Shown piece by piece: positions 54,403 through 62,856 of a DNA stretch of 64,000 nt. The notes beneath the pieces were generated by a model. It had not been told where the DNA came from and ran no database searches. It saw only the letters and a program-made list of their open reading frames with translations. The stretch comes from Octadecabacter dasysiphoniae (GTDB lineage Bacteria; Pseudomonadota; Alphaproteobacteria; Rhodobacterales; Rhodobacteraceae): assembly GCF_021532615.1 (NCBI RefSeq), contig NZ_JAKGAQ010000002.1, positions 658,501 to 722,500 of the forward strand. The letters run 5' to 3'. A program made the position numbers and the translations under genes. Numbering within the stretch: the stretch's first letter is position 1; every line of letters begins with the position of its first letter.

Positions 54403-55217
54403 GATGCTCTCCGGCTTGAGGTGGGTTGTTCGCCTTGGATTATTTCAGCCGTTAGCGCGATGTAGGCCGCTGCGCCTTTTGACGCTGGGTCATAATCGAT
54501 GACGGGCATCGCGAAAGACGGTGCTTCGCTTAGTCGTACGTTCCTTGGGATGACCGTTTTAAAAACAAGATCACCGAGGTTGTCACGCGCGTCTGCTTCG
54601 ACCTGCTGGCATAGGTTATTTCGCTTATCGTACATGGTTAAAACCACACCTTCGATCCGCAATGCGGCGTTTGCGGTTTGTCGAACTTCGCGGATTGTGA
54701 GCATGAGTTGGGACAATCCCTCAAGGGCGAAAAATTCGCTTTGTAAGGGAACGACCACTGAATCTGAGGCGATCATCGCATTAACCGTCAATATGTTGAG
54801 AGATGGTGGGCAATCGATCAAGATATAGTCAACCTCGAGCGCATCGATGTCTGGCTGATGCAATGCATCATGCAGCATAAAGCTGCGTTTTTCGTTCGAC
54901 ATCAGGTTAATATCGGCAGAGCTAAGATCCGTTGTCGCGGGAATAATCAGCAGGTTTTCAACGCTGGTTTCAATCGCAGCGGCGGAGGGCAATGCGTCCC
55001 CCGTTAAGACATCGTATGTCGTTACATCGCGGTTTCCAAAATCAATACCGAGACCCGTCGACGCGTTACCCTGTGGGTCCAGATCAATAAGAAGAACGCG
55101 ACGGCCAGCCCTGGCGAGCGCGGCACCAAGATTAATTGTCGTTGTTGTTTTGCCAACCCCGCCCTTCTGATTCGCGACAGAAATAATTTTGGGGTTTGTG
55201 GTCCGGCTAAGATTCAC
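54399..55217 (-). CDS. parA: Chromosome partitioning ATPase ParA
   Basis: ParA (272 aa) is a Walker-type ATPase whose gradient on DNA moves ParB-bound origins. The deviant Walker A is NQKGGVGKTTTTINLG (about residues 15-30), with signature Lys. Walker B-like YILIDCPPSLN (about 120-130) is present. The ORF runs further upstream, but the GTG at 55217 preceded by AAGGA gives [16 protein letters not shown] and overlaps the rsmG end by 11 bases. That start is likely but not certain. It precedes parB by ATGA. Confidence 0.94.
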   Translation of the reverse strand: MNLSRTTNPKIISVANQKGGVGKTTTTINLGAALARAGRRVLLIDLDPQGNASTGLGIDFGNRDVTTYDVLTGDALPSAAAIETSVENLLIIPATTDLSSADINLMSNEKRSFMLHDALHQPDIDALEVDYILIDCPPSLNILTVNAMIASDSVVVPLQSEFFALEGLSQLMLTIREVRQTANAALRIEGVVLTMYDKRNNLCQQVEADARDNLGDLVFKTVIPRNVRLSEAPSFAMPVIDYDPASKGAAAYIALTAEIIQGEQPTSSRRAS

Positions 55218-55827
55218 GGCGTTGTATCCTTGAAATTTCCAGCACACAGGCATCTGGATTTGTATGGCTGGCATGCGCTTCGTATTCAAATTGCCAATTT
55301 TCCAGCGCTGCGTCGACCTCTTCTTTGTAGGTCAGACCTTTTGAAAAAAGAGCCGTTCCCGTTGGTAGCAGTAGATCTGATGCGAAGGTCATGAGATCCG
55401 TCAAAGGTGCGAGGGCGCGTGCGGTAATGACATCGGCAGGCGGCGTGTCTACGGCGTTAATTCGTTTATTCAGGACCGTGACGTTAAGATCGAGTTCTCG
55501 ACGTACGGTGTTGAGAAACAAACACTTTCTTGTATCACTTTCGATAAGCGTTACTGGCCTTTCAGATTGATCAAGAATTGAAATCACGAGCCCAGGAAGG
55601 CCGCCACCACTTCCTAGATCGATCCAGTGCCCCCAAGACGACGGGGCATATTGATAAATCTGCGCGCTGTCGGTGATATGACGATCCCAGATGTCCGGAA
55701 CGCTTGCTGGTGAAATCAGATTGATCGTCTTCGTCCATTTGACGATCAGATCGCTGTAAGCACGGAGCTTTTCCATTGTTTCACGTGAAACATCGACCCC
55801 ACCTATGGAAAGGGAGTGATCATTCAT
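55207..55827 (-). CDS. rsmG: 16S rRNA (guanine-527-N7)-methyltransferase RsmG (GidB)
   Basis: RsmG (206 aa) methylates G527 of 16S rRNA. The SAM-binding motif is [19 protein letters not shown] (about residues 66-84). The N-terminal [30 protein letters not shown] region is typical of the family (cited in part as [14 protein letters not shown]). The codons for the VSRET stretch form a perfect parS site, so this protein's N terminus is shaped by ParB binding. The ATG overlaps the mnmG stop (ATGA). Confidence 0.95.
   Translation of the reverse strand: MNDHSLSIGGVDVSRETMEKLRAYSDLIVKWTKTINLISPASVPDIWDRHITDSAQIYQYAPSSWGHWIDLGSGGGLPGLVISILDQSERPVTLIESDTRKCLFLNTVRRELDLNVTVLNKRINAVDTPPADVITARALAPLTDLMTFASDLLLPTGTALFSKGLTYKEEVDAALENWQFEYEAHASHTNPDACVLEISRIQRRES
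55777..55792. promoter_or_regulatory. parS site 1 (inside rsmG)
   Basis: TGTTTCACGTGAAACA, the perfect 16-bp ParB-binding palindrome, lies 12 codons into rsmG and encodes part of VSRET. Confidence 0.93.
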
Positions 55828-57701
55828 GATGCAGCTGCCATCGCTTGTGTCTTTTTGATTTCGGCGGCGACAAGCATCAAGGCGGCGGGTGTAATTCCAT
55901 CAATGCGCGCGGCCTGGGCGAGGTTGTCAGGCAGTGCGGCCTTCAATTTCGCCTTAAGTTCATTCGAAAGACCGTCAATGCCATCATAGCTGAGCGTGTT
56001 GGGGATTTTCTTATCGCTGTCGCGACGAAGTGCGGCAACATCATTCTTTTGGCGTTCAACATAATTGGAATACAACGCATCGCGTTCCAGCTGAACGGCG
56101 ATTTCTGGTTTGATTTCAGAGACCTTGGGCGACAAAGAGGACAGAAGGCTCAACTCTGTTCCAGCGATTGTAAGGGCATCGTAGAGGGTTCTTTTTGGCC
56201 CATCTGCGCTGACCCGCACACCGAGACGGTTAAGTTCGCGAGACGTTGCAGTGATGCCATTCAGCTCCTCCCGACCTGCTTCGAGAGCCATGGATTTTTC
56301 GCTAAATGCTGCCCAACGCGGTTCTTCCACACAGCCGATATCATAGCCAAACTCGGTTAGACGTTGATCGGCGTTATCAGCCCTTAGGGACAGACGGTAT
56401 TCAGCCCGCGACGTGAACATGCGGTAGGGTTCCGACACGCCCCGTACCGTCAGATCATCGACCATAACACCAATGTAAGATGTTGATCTTTCGAACAAAA
56501 CAGGATCGGATCCGTGAACAACTGCAGCAGCATTTAGTCCGGCAACCAAACCTTGCGCGGCCGCTTCTTCGTAGCCTGTCGTTCCATTGATTTGCCCGGC
56601 CAAATACAGACCTGGCATTGATTTAAGCTCCAAGGTGACGCTGAGCCCTCTTGGGTCAATGTAGTCATATTCAATCGCGTAACCCGGTTGCAGAATTTCT
56701 GCCTTTTCCAGACCGACGATGGAATGAACGTAATCCTTTTGCACTTCGACCGGCAAAGACGTCGATATCCCGTTGGGATAAATTGTGTGGTCGTTCAAAC
56801 CTTCCGGTTCTAGAAAAATCTGGTGGGAGTCTTTGTCGGCAAAACGCACGACCTTGTCTTCGATAGAGGGGCAGTATCTTGGCCCAACCCCATCGATATG
56901 CCCGCCGTACATAGCCGAGCGGGAAAGGTTTTTTTCAATGATGTCATGCGTTTGTGCATTTGTATGGGTAATACCGCAGGAAATCTGCTGTGCAAACGGT
57001 GCCTTGTGCAAAAACGAAAACATCTCTGGTTTGTCGTCCGCGGCTTGTTGATCCAAGCCAGCCCAATCAATCGTTCGACCATCCAAACGCGGCGGCGTGC
57101 CTGTTTTAAGACGACCCATTCGGAGCCCATAGGACGAAAGGCGTATTGCCAAAGCTTCGGAGGGATCATCGCCCATGCGGCCCCCGGGCTTTGCGACATC
57201 ACCGATATGAATAACGCCGCGCAAAAAAGTTCCGGAGGTCAGGATAACCGCACGACTGGTGATTTTGGACCCGTCTTTCAGAACGACGCCAGCGGCACGT
57301 TCGCCATCCATGATCAAATCAACAACTTCACCCTCAAGAACGTCGAGGTTTGTCCGCGCTGATGTCTGTTTCTGCATTGAAGCACGATATAAGGAACGAT
57401 CTGCTTGAGTTCGCGGACCCTGAACGGCAGGCCCCTTTTTTCGGTTCAAAAGGCGAAATTGAATTCCGGAATGGTCGGCCACCCGGCCCATAACGCCATC
57501 CAACGCATCAATTTCACGTACAAGATGCCCCTTACCCAAACCACCGATTGCGGGATTGCACGACATTACACCGATGTCGGAAGCCCTCAGAGTGATCAAA
57601 AGGGTGGATACACCCGAACGTGCGGCCGCATGCGCAGCTTCACAGCCTGCGTGACCACCCCCGATAACAATGACGTCGAACGCATGTTTCACGTGAAACA
57701 A
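55824..57701 (-). CDS. mnmG: tRNA uridine modification enzyme MnmG (GidA)
   Basis: MnmG (625 aa) forms a complex with MnmE to install carboxymethylaminomethyl groups at U34 of tRNA. The FAD-binding start is [20 protein letters not shown] (about 11-30). The phrases [21 protein letters not shown] (about 48) and the [14 protein letters not shown] region are intact. Start choice: TTG at 57701 gives [10 protein letters not shown], and GTG at 57692 gives MKHAFDV with AAGGA 9 bases upstream, a better spacing. I keep the TTG to match usual annotation. The parS site overlaps this start. It begins 3 bases after the mnmE stop. Confidence 0.95.
   Translation of the reverse strand: MFHVKHAFDVIVIGGGHAGCEAAHAAARSGVSTLLITLRASDIGVMSCNPAIGGLGKGHLVREIDALDGVMGRVADHSGIQFRLLNRKKGPAVQGPRTQADRSLYRASMQKQTSARTNLDVLEGEVVDLIMDGERAAGVVLKDGSKITSRAVILTSGTFLRGVIHIGDVAKPGGRMGDDPSEALAIRLSSYGLRMGRLKTGTPPRLDGRTIDWAGLDQQAADDKPEMFSFLHKAPFAQQISCGITHTNAQTHDIIEKNLSRSAMYGGHIDGVGPRYCPSIEDKVVRFADKDSHQIFLEPEGLNDHTIYPNGISTSLPVEVQKDYVHSIVGLEKAEILQPGYAIEYDYIDPRGLSVTLELKSMPGLYLAGQINGTTGYEEAAAQGLVAGLNAAAVVHGSDPVLFERSTSYIGVMVDDLTVRGVSEPYRMFTSRAEYRLSLRADNADQRLTEFGYDIGCVEEPRWAAFSEKSMALEAGREELNGITATSRELNRLGVRVSADGPKRTLYDALTIAGTELSLLSSLSPKVSEIKPEIAVQLERDALYSNYVERQKNDVAALRRDSDKKIPNTLSYDGIDGLSNELKAKLKAALPDNLAQAARIDGITPAALMLVAAEIKKTQAMAAAS
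57685..57700. promoter_or_regulatory. parS site 2 (at the mnmG start)
   Basis: TGTTTCACGTGAAACA, identical to the copy at 55777, covers the first five codons of mnmG and the space between its ribosome-binding site and the possible GTG start. It lies about 3 kb from the proposed oriC. Confidence 0.95.
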
Positions 57702-57704
57702 TCC

Positions 57705-58991
57705 TTATTTACCGATGCAGAAGCTTGAGAAAATCTCACCTAGCACGTTTTCAACATCTACGCGACCAATCAAGCTGTCGAGAGATCTAATAGCCAGATG
57801 GAGATCTTCGGCCAACAGATCAACAGGAGTCTCATCAATCGTGAGGCCCTCGGCAACCGCCTCAAGCGCCGTACCAGCCTTCAATAGCGCTGCTTCATGA
57901 CGTGTTCTTGTCGCTGTACCGGCGCCGGCAACGCGTTTACCCAAGTAATCAGTTATTTTCGCCAAAAGAAGATCAACACCGAGCCCTGTCTTGCCCGAAA
58001 TGCCACCTTCGCCATCAACGCCCCGGGTGTCTGATTTCGACAGGATCCAAATATCCAATCCGTCTTCTCCAGTTTCCTTTTGATTCGACAGATCATCCAC
58101 CAAATGCACCCGCACGTCAGCTGCCTTAGCGCGTTCTTGACCGCGCGATATCCCGATCTCCTCCAAGACATCGTCAGAGGCCCGTAATCCGGCAGTGTCC
58201 AATATCGTGACGGGCAGGCCGTTCAGGTCCATCTTTACCTCAATGACATCCCGCGTGGTGCCTGCAATATCCGACGTGATTGCAGCATCACGACCCGCCA
58301 ACCGATTGAGAAGCGTAGATTTTCCAGAATTTGGCGGCCCGACCAATGCGACCTCAAACCCGTCGCGCATTCTCTCTCGGACTTGAACACCTGCGGCCTC
58401 TTTGCGCACATCACGGCCAACAGATTCGACCAATTCGCGCACTTCCGGATATACATCTACCGGAACATCCTCATCGACAAAATCAATCGTCGCTTCCAAC
58501 AACGCAGCTGCACGCACCAACTTTTGGCGCCAATCAGCCGCCAGATCGCCCAGCGCCCCATTGAACACACGAACGGCTTGGCGCCTTTGGCTTTCTGTTT
58601 CAGCTTCAATGAGATCGGCCAGCCCTTCGACCTGCGCCAAATCCAGCATTCCATTTTCCAGGGCGCGTCTGGTGAATTCACCTGGTTCAGCCAGGCGTAA
58701 CCCCAACTCCCCCAGTCGGCGCAAGACTGCCGCCACGATTGCTGGCGACCCATGGGTTTGCAGTTCAACAACCTGCTCACCCGTAAAGCTACGGCCAGGC
58801 GCAAAACTGATCGCGAACGCCTGATCTATCAGGGTTCCATCTGCGTCCAACAACCGAACCAGTTTGCGGTCGTGTTCAGCCACAACTGCACCAATGCGCG
58901 CGCTGCACGCTATGGCATCGGGCCCAGATATCCGGATGATTGCAACACCGGCTTTACCAGCGGCAGACGCGAGGGCAAAAATTGTATCCAT
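57705..58991 (-). CDS. mnmE: tRNA modification GTPase MnmE (TrmE)
   Basis: MnmE (428 aa) is the GTPase partner of MnmG. The N-terminal tetrahydrofolate-binding domain (about 1-118) begins MDTIFALASAAGKAGVAIIRI. A helical domain and an inserted G domain follow (about 215-360): GPPNSGKSTLLN at about residue 223, DIAGTTRDVIEV and DTAGL. The C-terminal CxGK motif, CIGK, is present and is needed for activity. It overlaps nothing: 30 bases separate it from rho, containing a palindrome. It is shorter than some homologues by a few dozen residues. Confidence 0.95.
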   Translation of the reverse strand: MDTIFALASAAGKAGVAIIRISGPDAIACSARIGAVVAEHDRKLVRLLDADGTLIDQAFAISFAPGRSFTGEQVVELQTHGSPAIVAAVLRRLGELGLRLAEPGEFTRRALENGMLDLAQVEGLADLIEAETESQRRQAVRVFNGALGDLAADWRQKLVRAAALLEATIDFVDEDVPVDVYPEVRELVESVGRDVRKEAAGVQVRERMRDGFEVALVGPPNSGKSTLLNRLAGRDAAITSDIAGTTRDVIEVKMDLNGLPVTILDTAGLRASDDVLEEIGISRGQERAKAADVRVHLVDDLSNQKETGEDGLDIWILSKSDTRGVDGEGGISGKTGLGVDLLLAKITDYLGKRVAGAGTATRTRHEAALLKAGTALEAVAEGLTIDETPVDLLAEDLHLAIRSLDSLIGRVDVENVLGEIFSSFCIGK

Positions 58992-59002
58992 ATCATTAAC
59001 CC

Positions 59003-59018
59003 ATTGTTTTAAAACAAT
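59003..59018. promoter_or_regulatory. Perfect 16-bp palindrome between rho and mnmE
   Basis: ATTGTTTTAAAACAAT is an exact palindrome in the 30-base space between the rho stop and the mnmE start. It has no loop, so it is a better protein-binding site than an RNA hairpin. The binding protein is unknown, and low complexity could explain it. Confidence 0.6.
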
Positions 59019-59021
59019 AAG

Positions 59022-60323
59022 TTACGTGTTCATTGAATCGAAGAAATCTGAATTTGTCTTCGTTTGTTTCAGCTTCGAGATCAGGAATTCGATCGCATCC
59101 GTCGTCCCCATTGGATTCAAAATCCGTCGCAACACATACGTTTTCTGAAGGTCGATTTTATCAACCAAAAGATCTTCCTTACGTGTACCGGATTTCAAGA
59201 TATCCATCGCCGGGAAGACACGTTTGTCCGCAATCTTACGATCAAGAACGATTTCAGAGTTACCGGTGCCTTTGAATTCTTCAAAGATAACTTCGTCCAT
59301 CCGGCTACCGGTGTCGATCAGGGCCGTTGCGATAATCGTCAGCGATCCGCCTTCTTCAATGTTACGTGCCGCACCGAAGAAACGTTTCGGACGTTGCAGC
59401 GCGTTTGCATCAACACCACCTGTCAGAACCTTACCAGACGACGGCACTGTCGTGTTAAACGCCCGACCCAGACGCGTGATCGAATCCAGCAAAATCACGA
59501 CATCGCGTTTATGTTCGACCAGGCGTTTGGCCTTTTCGATCACCATCTCGGACACAGCCACGTGGCGTGTTGCAGGTTCATCAAACGTCGATGATACAAC
59601 TTCGCCCTTAACAGAGCGCTGCATGTCCGTAACTTCTTCAGGGCGCTCATCGATCAACAAAACGATCAAATAACACTCGGGATGATTGGCAGCGATTGAA
59701 TGGGCAATATTCTGGAGCAGAACGGTCTTACCCGTCCGTGGTGGCGCAACAATCAAGGAACGCTGGCCCTTACCAATAGGTGCAACCAAATCGATGATCC
59801 GCGCGGATCGGTCTTTGGTCGTTGGATCGGCTGTTTCCATGTTCAGCCGTTCATCGGGGTATAACGGCGTCAGGTTTTCAAAGGCAACCTTATGCTTGGC
59901 ACGGGCTGGTTCTTCGAAGTTGATTTTCTCAACCTTCGTCAACGCGAAATAGCGTTCGGTTTCGGATGGCTCCTGAATCACGCCTTCGACTGTGTCACCC
60001 GTCCGCAAGGAATGCTGCCTGATCATATCAGGGGACACGTAAATATCGTCAGGGCCCGGCAGGTAGTTCGCCTCGGGAGAGCGTAAAAACCCAAAACCGT
60101 CCTGCAGAACTTCAAGAACACCATCACCACCGATGACCCAGTCATCCTCGGCCCGTTCTTTCAGAATCGAGAACATCATGTCGCCCTTGCGCATCGTCGA
60201 TGCGTTCTCAATCTCGAGCTCTTCGGCCAAAGACAGCAAATCCTTAGGGCTTTGCGCCTTGAGATCAGCAAGGTTCAAACGGTCAGTCGGCACAACTGTT
60301 TCGGGCATTACGTCTTCAGACAT
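59022..60323 (-). CDS. rho: Transcription termination factor Rho
   Basis: Rho (433 aa) is a hexameric RNA helicase that ends transcription. The N-terminal helical region has [20 protein letters not shown], and the RNA-binding cold-shock-like domain has [22 protein letters not shown] (about residues 75-97; cited in part as [15 protein letters not shown]). Walker A is [15 protein letters not shown] (about 195-209). [12 protein letters not shown] and the Q/R loops are intact. GGAG lies 8 bases before ATG 60323. It is transcribed away from the proposed oriC. Confidence 0.97.
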   Translation of the reverse strand: MSEDVMPETVVPTDRLNLADLKAQSPKDLLSLAEELEIENASTMRKGDMMFSILKERAEDDWVIGGDGVLEVLQDGFGFLRSPEANYLPGPDDIYVSPDMIRQHSLRTGDTVEGVIQEPSETERYFALTKVEKINFEEPARAKHKVAFENLTPLYPDERLNMETADPTTKDRSARIIDLVAPIGKGQRSLIVAPPRTGKTVLLQNIAHSIAANHPECYLIVLLIDERPEEVTDMQRSVKGEVVSSTFDEPATRHVAVSEMVIEKAKRLVEHKRDVVILLDSITRLGRAFNTTVPSSGKVLTGGVDANALQRPKRFFGAARNIEEGGSLTIIATALIDTGSRMDEVIFEEFKGTGNSEIVLDRKIADKRVFPAMDILKSGTRKEDLLVDKIDLQKTYVLRRILNPMGTTDAIEFLISKLKQTKTNSDFFDSMNT

Positions 60324-60506
60324 CTAGGGTCTCCGGCCACTCTGCGGCCTTTTCATATTCTGTTCTGGAAATTACCCTTCGGACGAAAGGTGTCTTTGCC
60401 TAAGCTTTCTATGCAGCTCTGTCAATTCTACACGCGCCTTGGCTTTAGGTCAGGCCAACGCCTGCCGTTTTCTTTCTTACAATAAAAAAGAATATAAAGG
60501 TGATTG

Positions 60507-60527
60507 TAGTAGTAGTGATGTGGATAG
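60507..60527 (+). promoter_or_regulatory. DnaA-trio-like element beside a DnaA box
   Basis: TAG TAG TAG (60507-60515), TGA, then TGTGGATAG (60519-60527), which is DnaA box CTATCCACA on the minus strand. AT-rich AATAAAAAAGAATATAAAG lies immediately to the left. Consecutive 3'-GAT-5' triplets next to a box and an AT-rich region are the arrangement of the DnaA-trio unwinding system known from Bacillus subtilis. Confidence 0.5.
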
Positions 60528-60683
60528 CTGCGCGAATGTGCTCTTTCCACAGTATTATCCAAGGACACAGGATGAAATGATCAGGTCGTGATTGCCGCAT
60601 AATTTATCTAAACTATTGAAGTATAATATAAATTTATTTTCCAAGATGCTTGATCAAAACCATCCGGCGAGTCCGACTGATTT

Positions 60684-60692
60684 TTATCCACA
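60684..60692 (+). promoter_or_regulatory. DnaA box, perfect match
   Basis: TTATCCACA, the strict DnaA consensus. Confidence 0.85.
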
Positions 60693-60706
60693 TCCACGAT
60701 TCGTCC

Positions 60707-60723
60707 TTATCCCACGTGGATAA
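60707..60723. promoter_or_regulatory. Two opposed DnaA boxes
   Basis: TTATCCCACGTGGATAA: a plus-strand TTATCCCAC (two mismatches) and a minus-strand TTATCCACG (one mismatch) overlap head to head, forming a near-palindrome. Confidence 0.65.
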
Positions 60724-60836
60724 CAGTGGATGAGTTTTGGACATCTCGGATAACTTTGGCCTATCGGGTGAACGGTTGCCCTTAGCCCCAATTCACCCCA
60801 TGACGTGTACACGCGATCATCCACGGGGATATCCAC

Positions 60837-61436
60837 ATGACAGATCGAATAATTTTAGCGTCTACATCCGAAATTCGGTCCAACTTGCTTCGCAATGCAG
60901 GGGTGCAGCATGACGTCATCCCAGCACGAATCGATGAAGATTCGGTTAAGCGCGCGCTTGCAGCCGAGGATGCGCCGCCCCGTGATATCGCCGATACTTT
61001 GGCAGAAATGAAGGCCCGCAAAGTTTCTGAAAAGGGGAACGGTGGACTTGTGATTGGCTGTGATCAGGTTTTGTCGTTCAAAGGTCAGATCATCTCAAAG
61101 CCCGAAACGATTGAAGATGCGCGCGCGCAACTCAACCTATTGCGCGGTGAGGCCCATCAACTTTTGTCTGCCGCAGTGGTGTATGAAGATCTGAAACCTG
61201 TTTGGCGTCATGTCGGTGTTGCACGTCTTGGTATGCGGGATTTCAGTGATGCATATCGCGACGATTACCTTGATCGCAACTGGGACAGCATTCGTTGGTC
61301 TGTCGGGGGATACAAAATCGAAGAAGAAGGCATCCGCCTGTTTCGTATGGTTCAAGGCGATACCTTTACCATTCAAGGTCTGCCTCTGTTAGAACTCTTG
61401 TCATATCTCACACTTCGCGGAACACTGCCCACATGA
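60837..61436 (+). CDS. Maf-like nucleotide pyrophosphatase
   Basis: A 199-aa Maf/YhdE-family house-cleaning pyrophosphatase that removes non-canonical or excess nucleotides. The N terminus IILASTSEIRSNLLRNAG (about residues 5-22) and the catalytic Asp loop VIGCDQVLSF (about 75-84) are recognisable; SKPETIEDARAQL follows. The ATG overlaps a DnaA-like 9-mer, so origin and gene start abut. GGGGAT lies about 7 bases upstream. aroE overlaps its stop (ATGA). This gene is the first one on the right side of the proposed origin, as in Caulobacter. Confidence 0.93.
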   Translation: MTDRIILASTSEIRSNLLRNAGVQHDVIPARIDEDSVKRALAAEDAPPRDIADTLAEMKARKVSEKGNGGLVIGCDQVLSFKGQIISKPETIEDARAQLNLLRGEAHQLLSAAVVYEDLKPVWRHVGVARLGMRDFSDAYRDDYLDRNWDSIRWSVGGYKIEEEGIRLFRMVQGDTFTIQGLPLLELLSYLTLRGTLPT

Positions 61437-62266
61437 CTGATCGTAAAATTCCTCTCGCTGGTGTTCTTGGCCACCCGATCGTGCAATCTAAATCGCCGCG
61501 TCTTTTTGCACATTGGCTGAAGACCTATGATCGGCCCGGGTACTACATCCCTATCGATGTGTCCGAGGGTGATCTGGAACGGGTCATTCGCACAATGCCG
61601 CAAATGGGGTTTGTCGGGTGCAATGTCACAGCACCCCACAAAGTCGCCGTGCTTGAAATTGCTGATCTCGCCACGGATCGCGCAACGCTGATTGGCGCTG
61701 CGAATACGTTGATTTTCCGAAAAGACGGTAAGATTCACGCAGATAATACCGATGGTTACGGATTTATCGCGAACCTCAAACAGGGTGCACCCGGATGGGC
61801 GCCGTCCATTGGGCCGGCCGCTGTTCTGGGTGCCGGCGGTGCTGCGCGTGCTGTCATTGCGTCATTGATTGATGTCGGTGTGCAAGAGATTTTCCTGAGC
61901 AACCGGACGCGGCCCAACGCCGAAGCCTTGAAATCGGCGTTCGGGTCCAAAATTACTGTCGTGGATTGGGTCCAGGCGGGCAACATGATCGAAGAAGCTG
62001 CGACAGTCGTGAACACCACATCCCTTGGCATGCAGGGAAAGCCGGAGTTTCGCATTCCGCTGGATGGATTGCGGCGCGGTACCGTCGTGACTGATCTGGT
62101 TTATGCGCCGCTGAAAACGCGATTGCTGGCCGAAGCAGAGGACGCGGGCTGCGTGGTTGTTGATGGTCTTGGTATGTTGCTCCACCAGGCTGTGCCAGGG
62201 TTTGAACGCTGGTTCGGTGTGCGCCCAGAGGTCGACGTGAACACCCGCGCTGCCATTTTGTCATGA
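61433..62266 (+). CDS. aroE: Shikimate dehydrogenase
   Basis: AroE (277 aa) reduces 3-dehydroshikimate with NADPH in the chorismate pathway. The substrate domain has LGHPIVQSKSPRLFAHW (about 11-27) and the catalytic Lys in GCNVTAPHKVAVLE. NADP-binding GAGGAARAVIASL (about 129-141) and NTDGYGFI (Asp of the catalytic pair) are intact. The ATG overlaps the maf stop as ATGA; its TGA overlaps coaE in the same way. Confidence 0.96.
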   Translation: MTDRKIPLAGVLGHPIVQSKSPRLFAHWLKTYDRPGYYIPIDVSEGDLERVIRTMPQMGFVGCNVTAPHKVAVLEIADLATDRATLIGAANTLIFRKDGKIHADNTDGYGFIANLKQGAPGWAPSIGPAAVLGAGGAARAVIASLIDVGVQEIFLSNRTRPNAEALKSAFGSKITVVDWVQAGNMIEEAATVVNTTSLGMQGKPEFRIPLDGLRRGTVVTDLVYAPLKTRLLAEAEDAGCVVVDGLGMLLHQAVPGFERWFGVRPEVDVNTRAAILS

Positions 62267-62856
62267 CCTTTGTGATTGGCCTTACGGGGTCCATCGGGAT
62301 GGGCAAGTCGACGACGGCGCAAATGTTCGCCGATGCAGATATCCCTGTTTGGGATGCGGATGCGACGGTGCGGCGGTTATACGAAAAAGACGGCAGTGCG
62401 GCGCAGGCGATTGGCGCGATTTACCCGAGCGTGATGATCGACGGGGGCGTATCGCGACCAAAACTGCGTGATCTGATTGCGACTGATCCAAGCGTTTTGG
62501 ATGTGGTTCAAAACATTGTTCACCCGCTTGTGGCCAAAGACCGTGCCACGTTTTTGACGACAGAAACGGCACCGATCGTCTTGCTTGATATCCCGCTGTT
62601 GTTTGAAATTGGGGCAGATGCCGATTGCGATGGCGTCGCGGTGGTTTCCGTCCCTGCGGACGTACAAAAACAGCGCGTCATGGAACGCAGTGAAATGTCT
62701 GAGGCGGATTATGAAATGATCCTGTCCCGCCAGATGCCCGATGCAGAAAAACGAAGCCGTGCGCGCTGGGTCATCGAAACCCTGACGCTGGACGCCGCCC
62801 GCCAATCCGTGGCAAATATCTTGTCAGAGATTGAACAGGACATACCCAATGCGTGA
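62263..62856 (+). CDS. coaE: Dephospho-CoA kinase
   Basis: CoaE (197 aa) phosphorylates dephospho-CoA, the last step of coenzyme A synthesis. The P-loop is [16 protein letters not shown] (about residues 5-20), with [12 protein letters not shown] and [13 protein letters not shown]. Its end overlaps the dnaQ start by 8 bases. It is part of the maf-aroE-coaE-dnaQ operon. Confidence 0.95.
   Translation: MTFVIGLTGSIGMGKSTTAQMFADADIPVWDADATVRRLYEKDGSAAQAIGAIYPSVMIDGGVSRPKLRDLIATDPSVLDVVQNIVHPLVAKDRATFLTTETAPIVLLDIPLLFEIGADADCDGVAVVSVPADVQKQRVMERSEMSEADYEMILSRQMPDAEKRSRARWVIETLTLDAARQSVANILSEIEQDIPNA

Larger units (their letters stand above)
60324..60836. other. Candidate chromosome replication origin (oriC)
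   Basis: A 513-base non-coding, AT-rich stretch between rho and maf. It holds a perfect DnaA box TTATCCACA (60684-60692), near-perfect boxes at 60715-60723 (minus, TTATCCACG), 60519-60527 (minus, CTATCCACA) and 60829-60837 (ATATCCACA), and weaker ones at 60707, 60725, 60745, 60555 and 60817. Two AT-rich segments (about 60479-60500 and 60599-60643) are candidate unwinding sites. Flanking genes match the alphaproteobacterial origin neighbourhood, transcription diverges from here, and parS sites lie nearby. No full CtrA site (TTAA-N7-TTAA) was seen. Confidence 0.85.
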
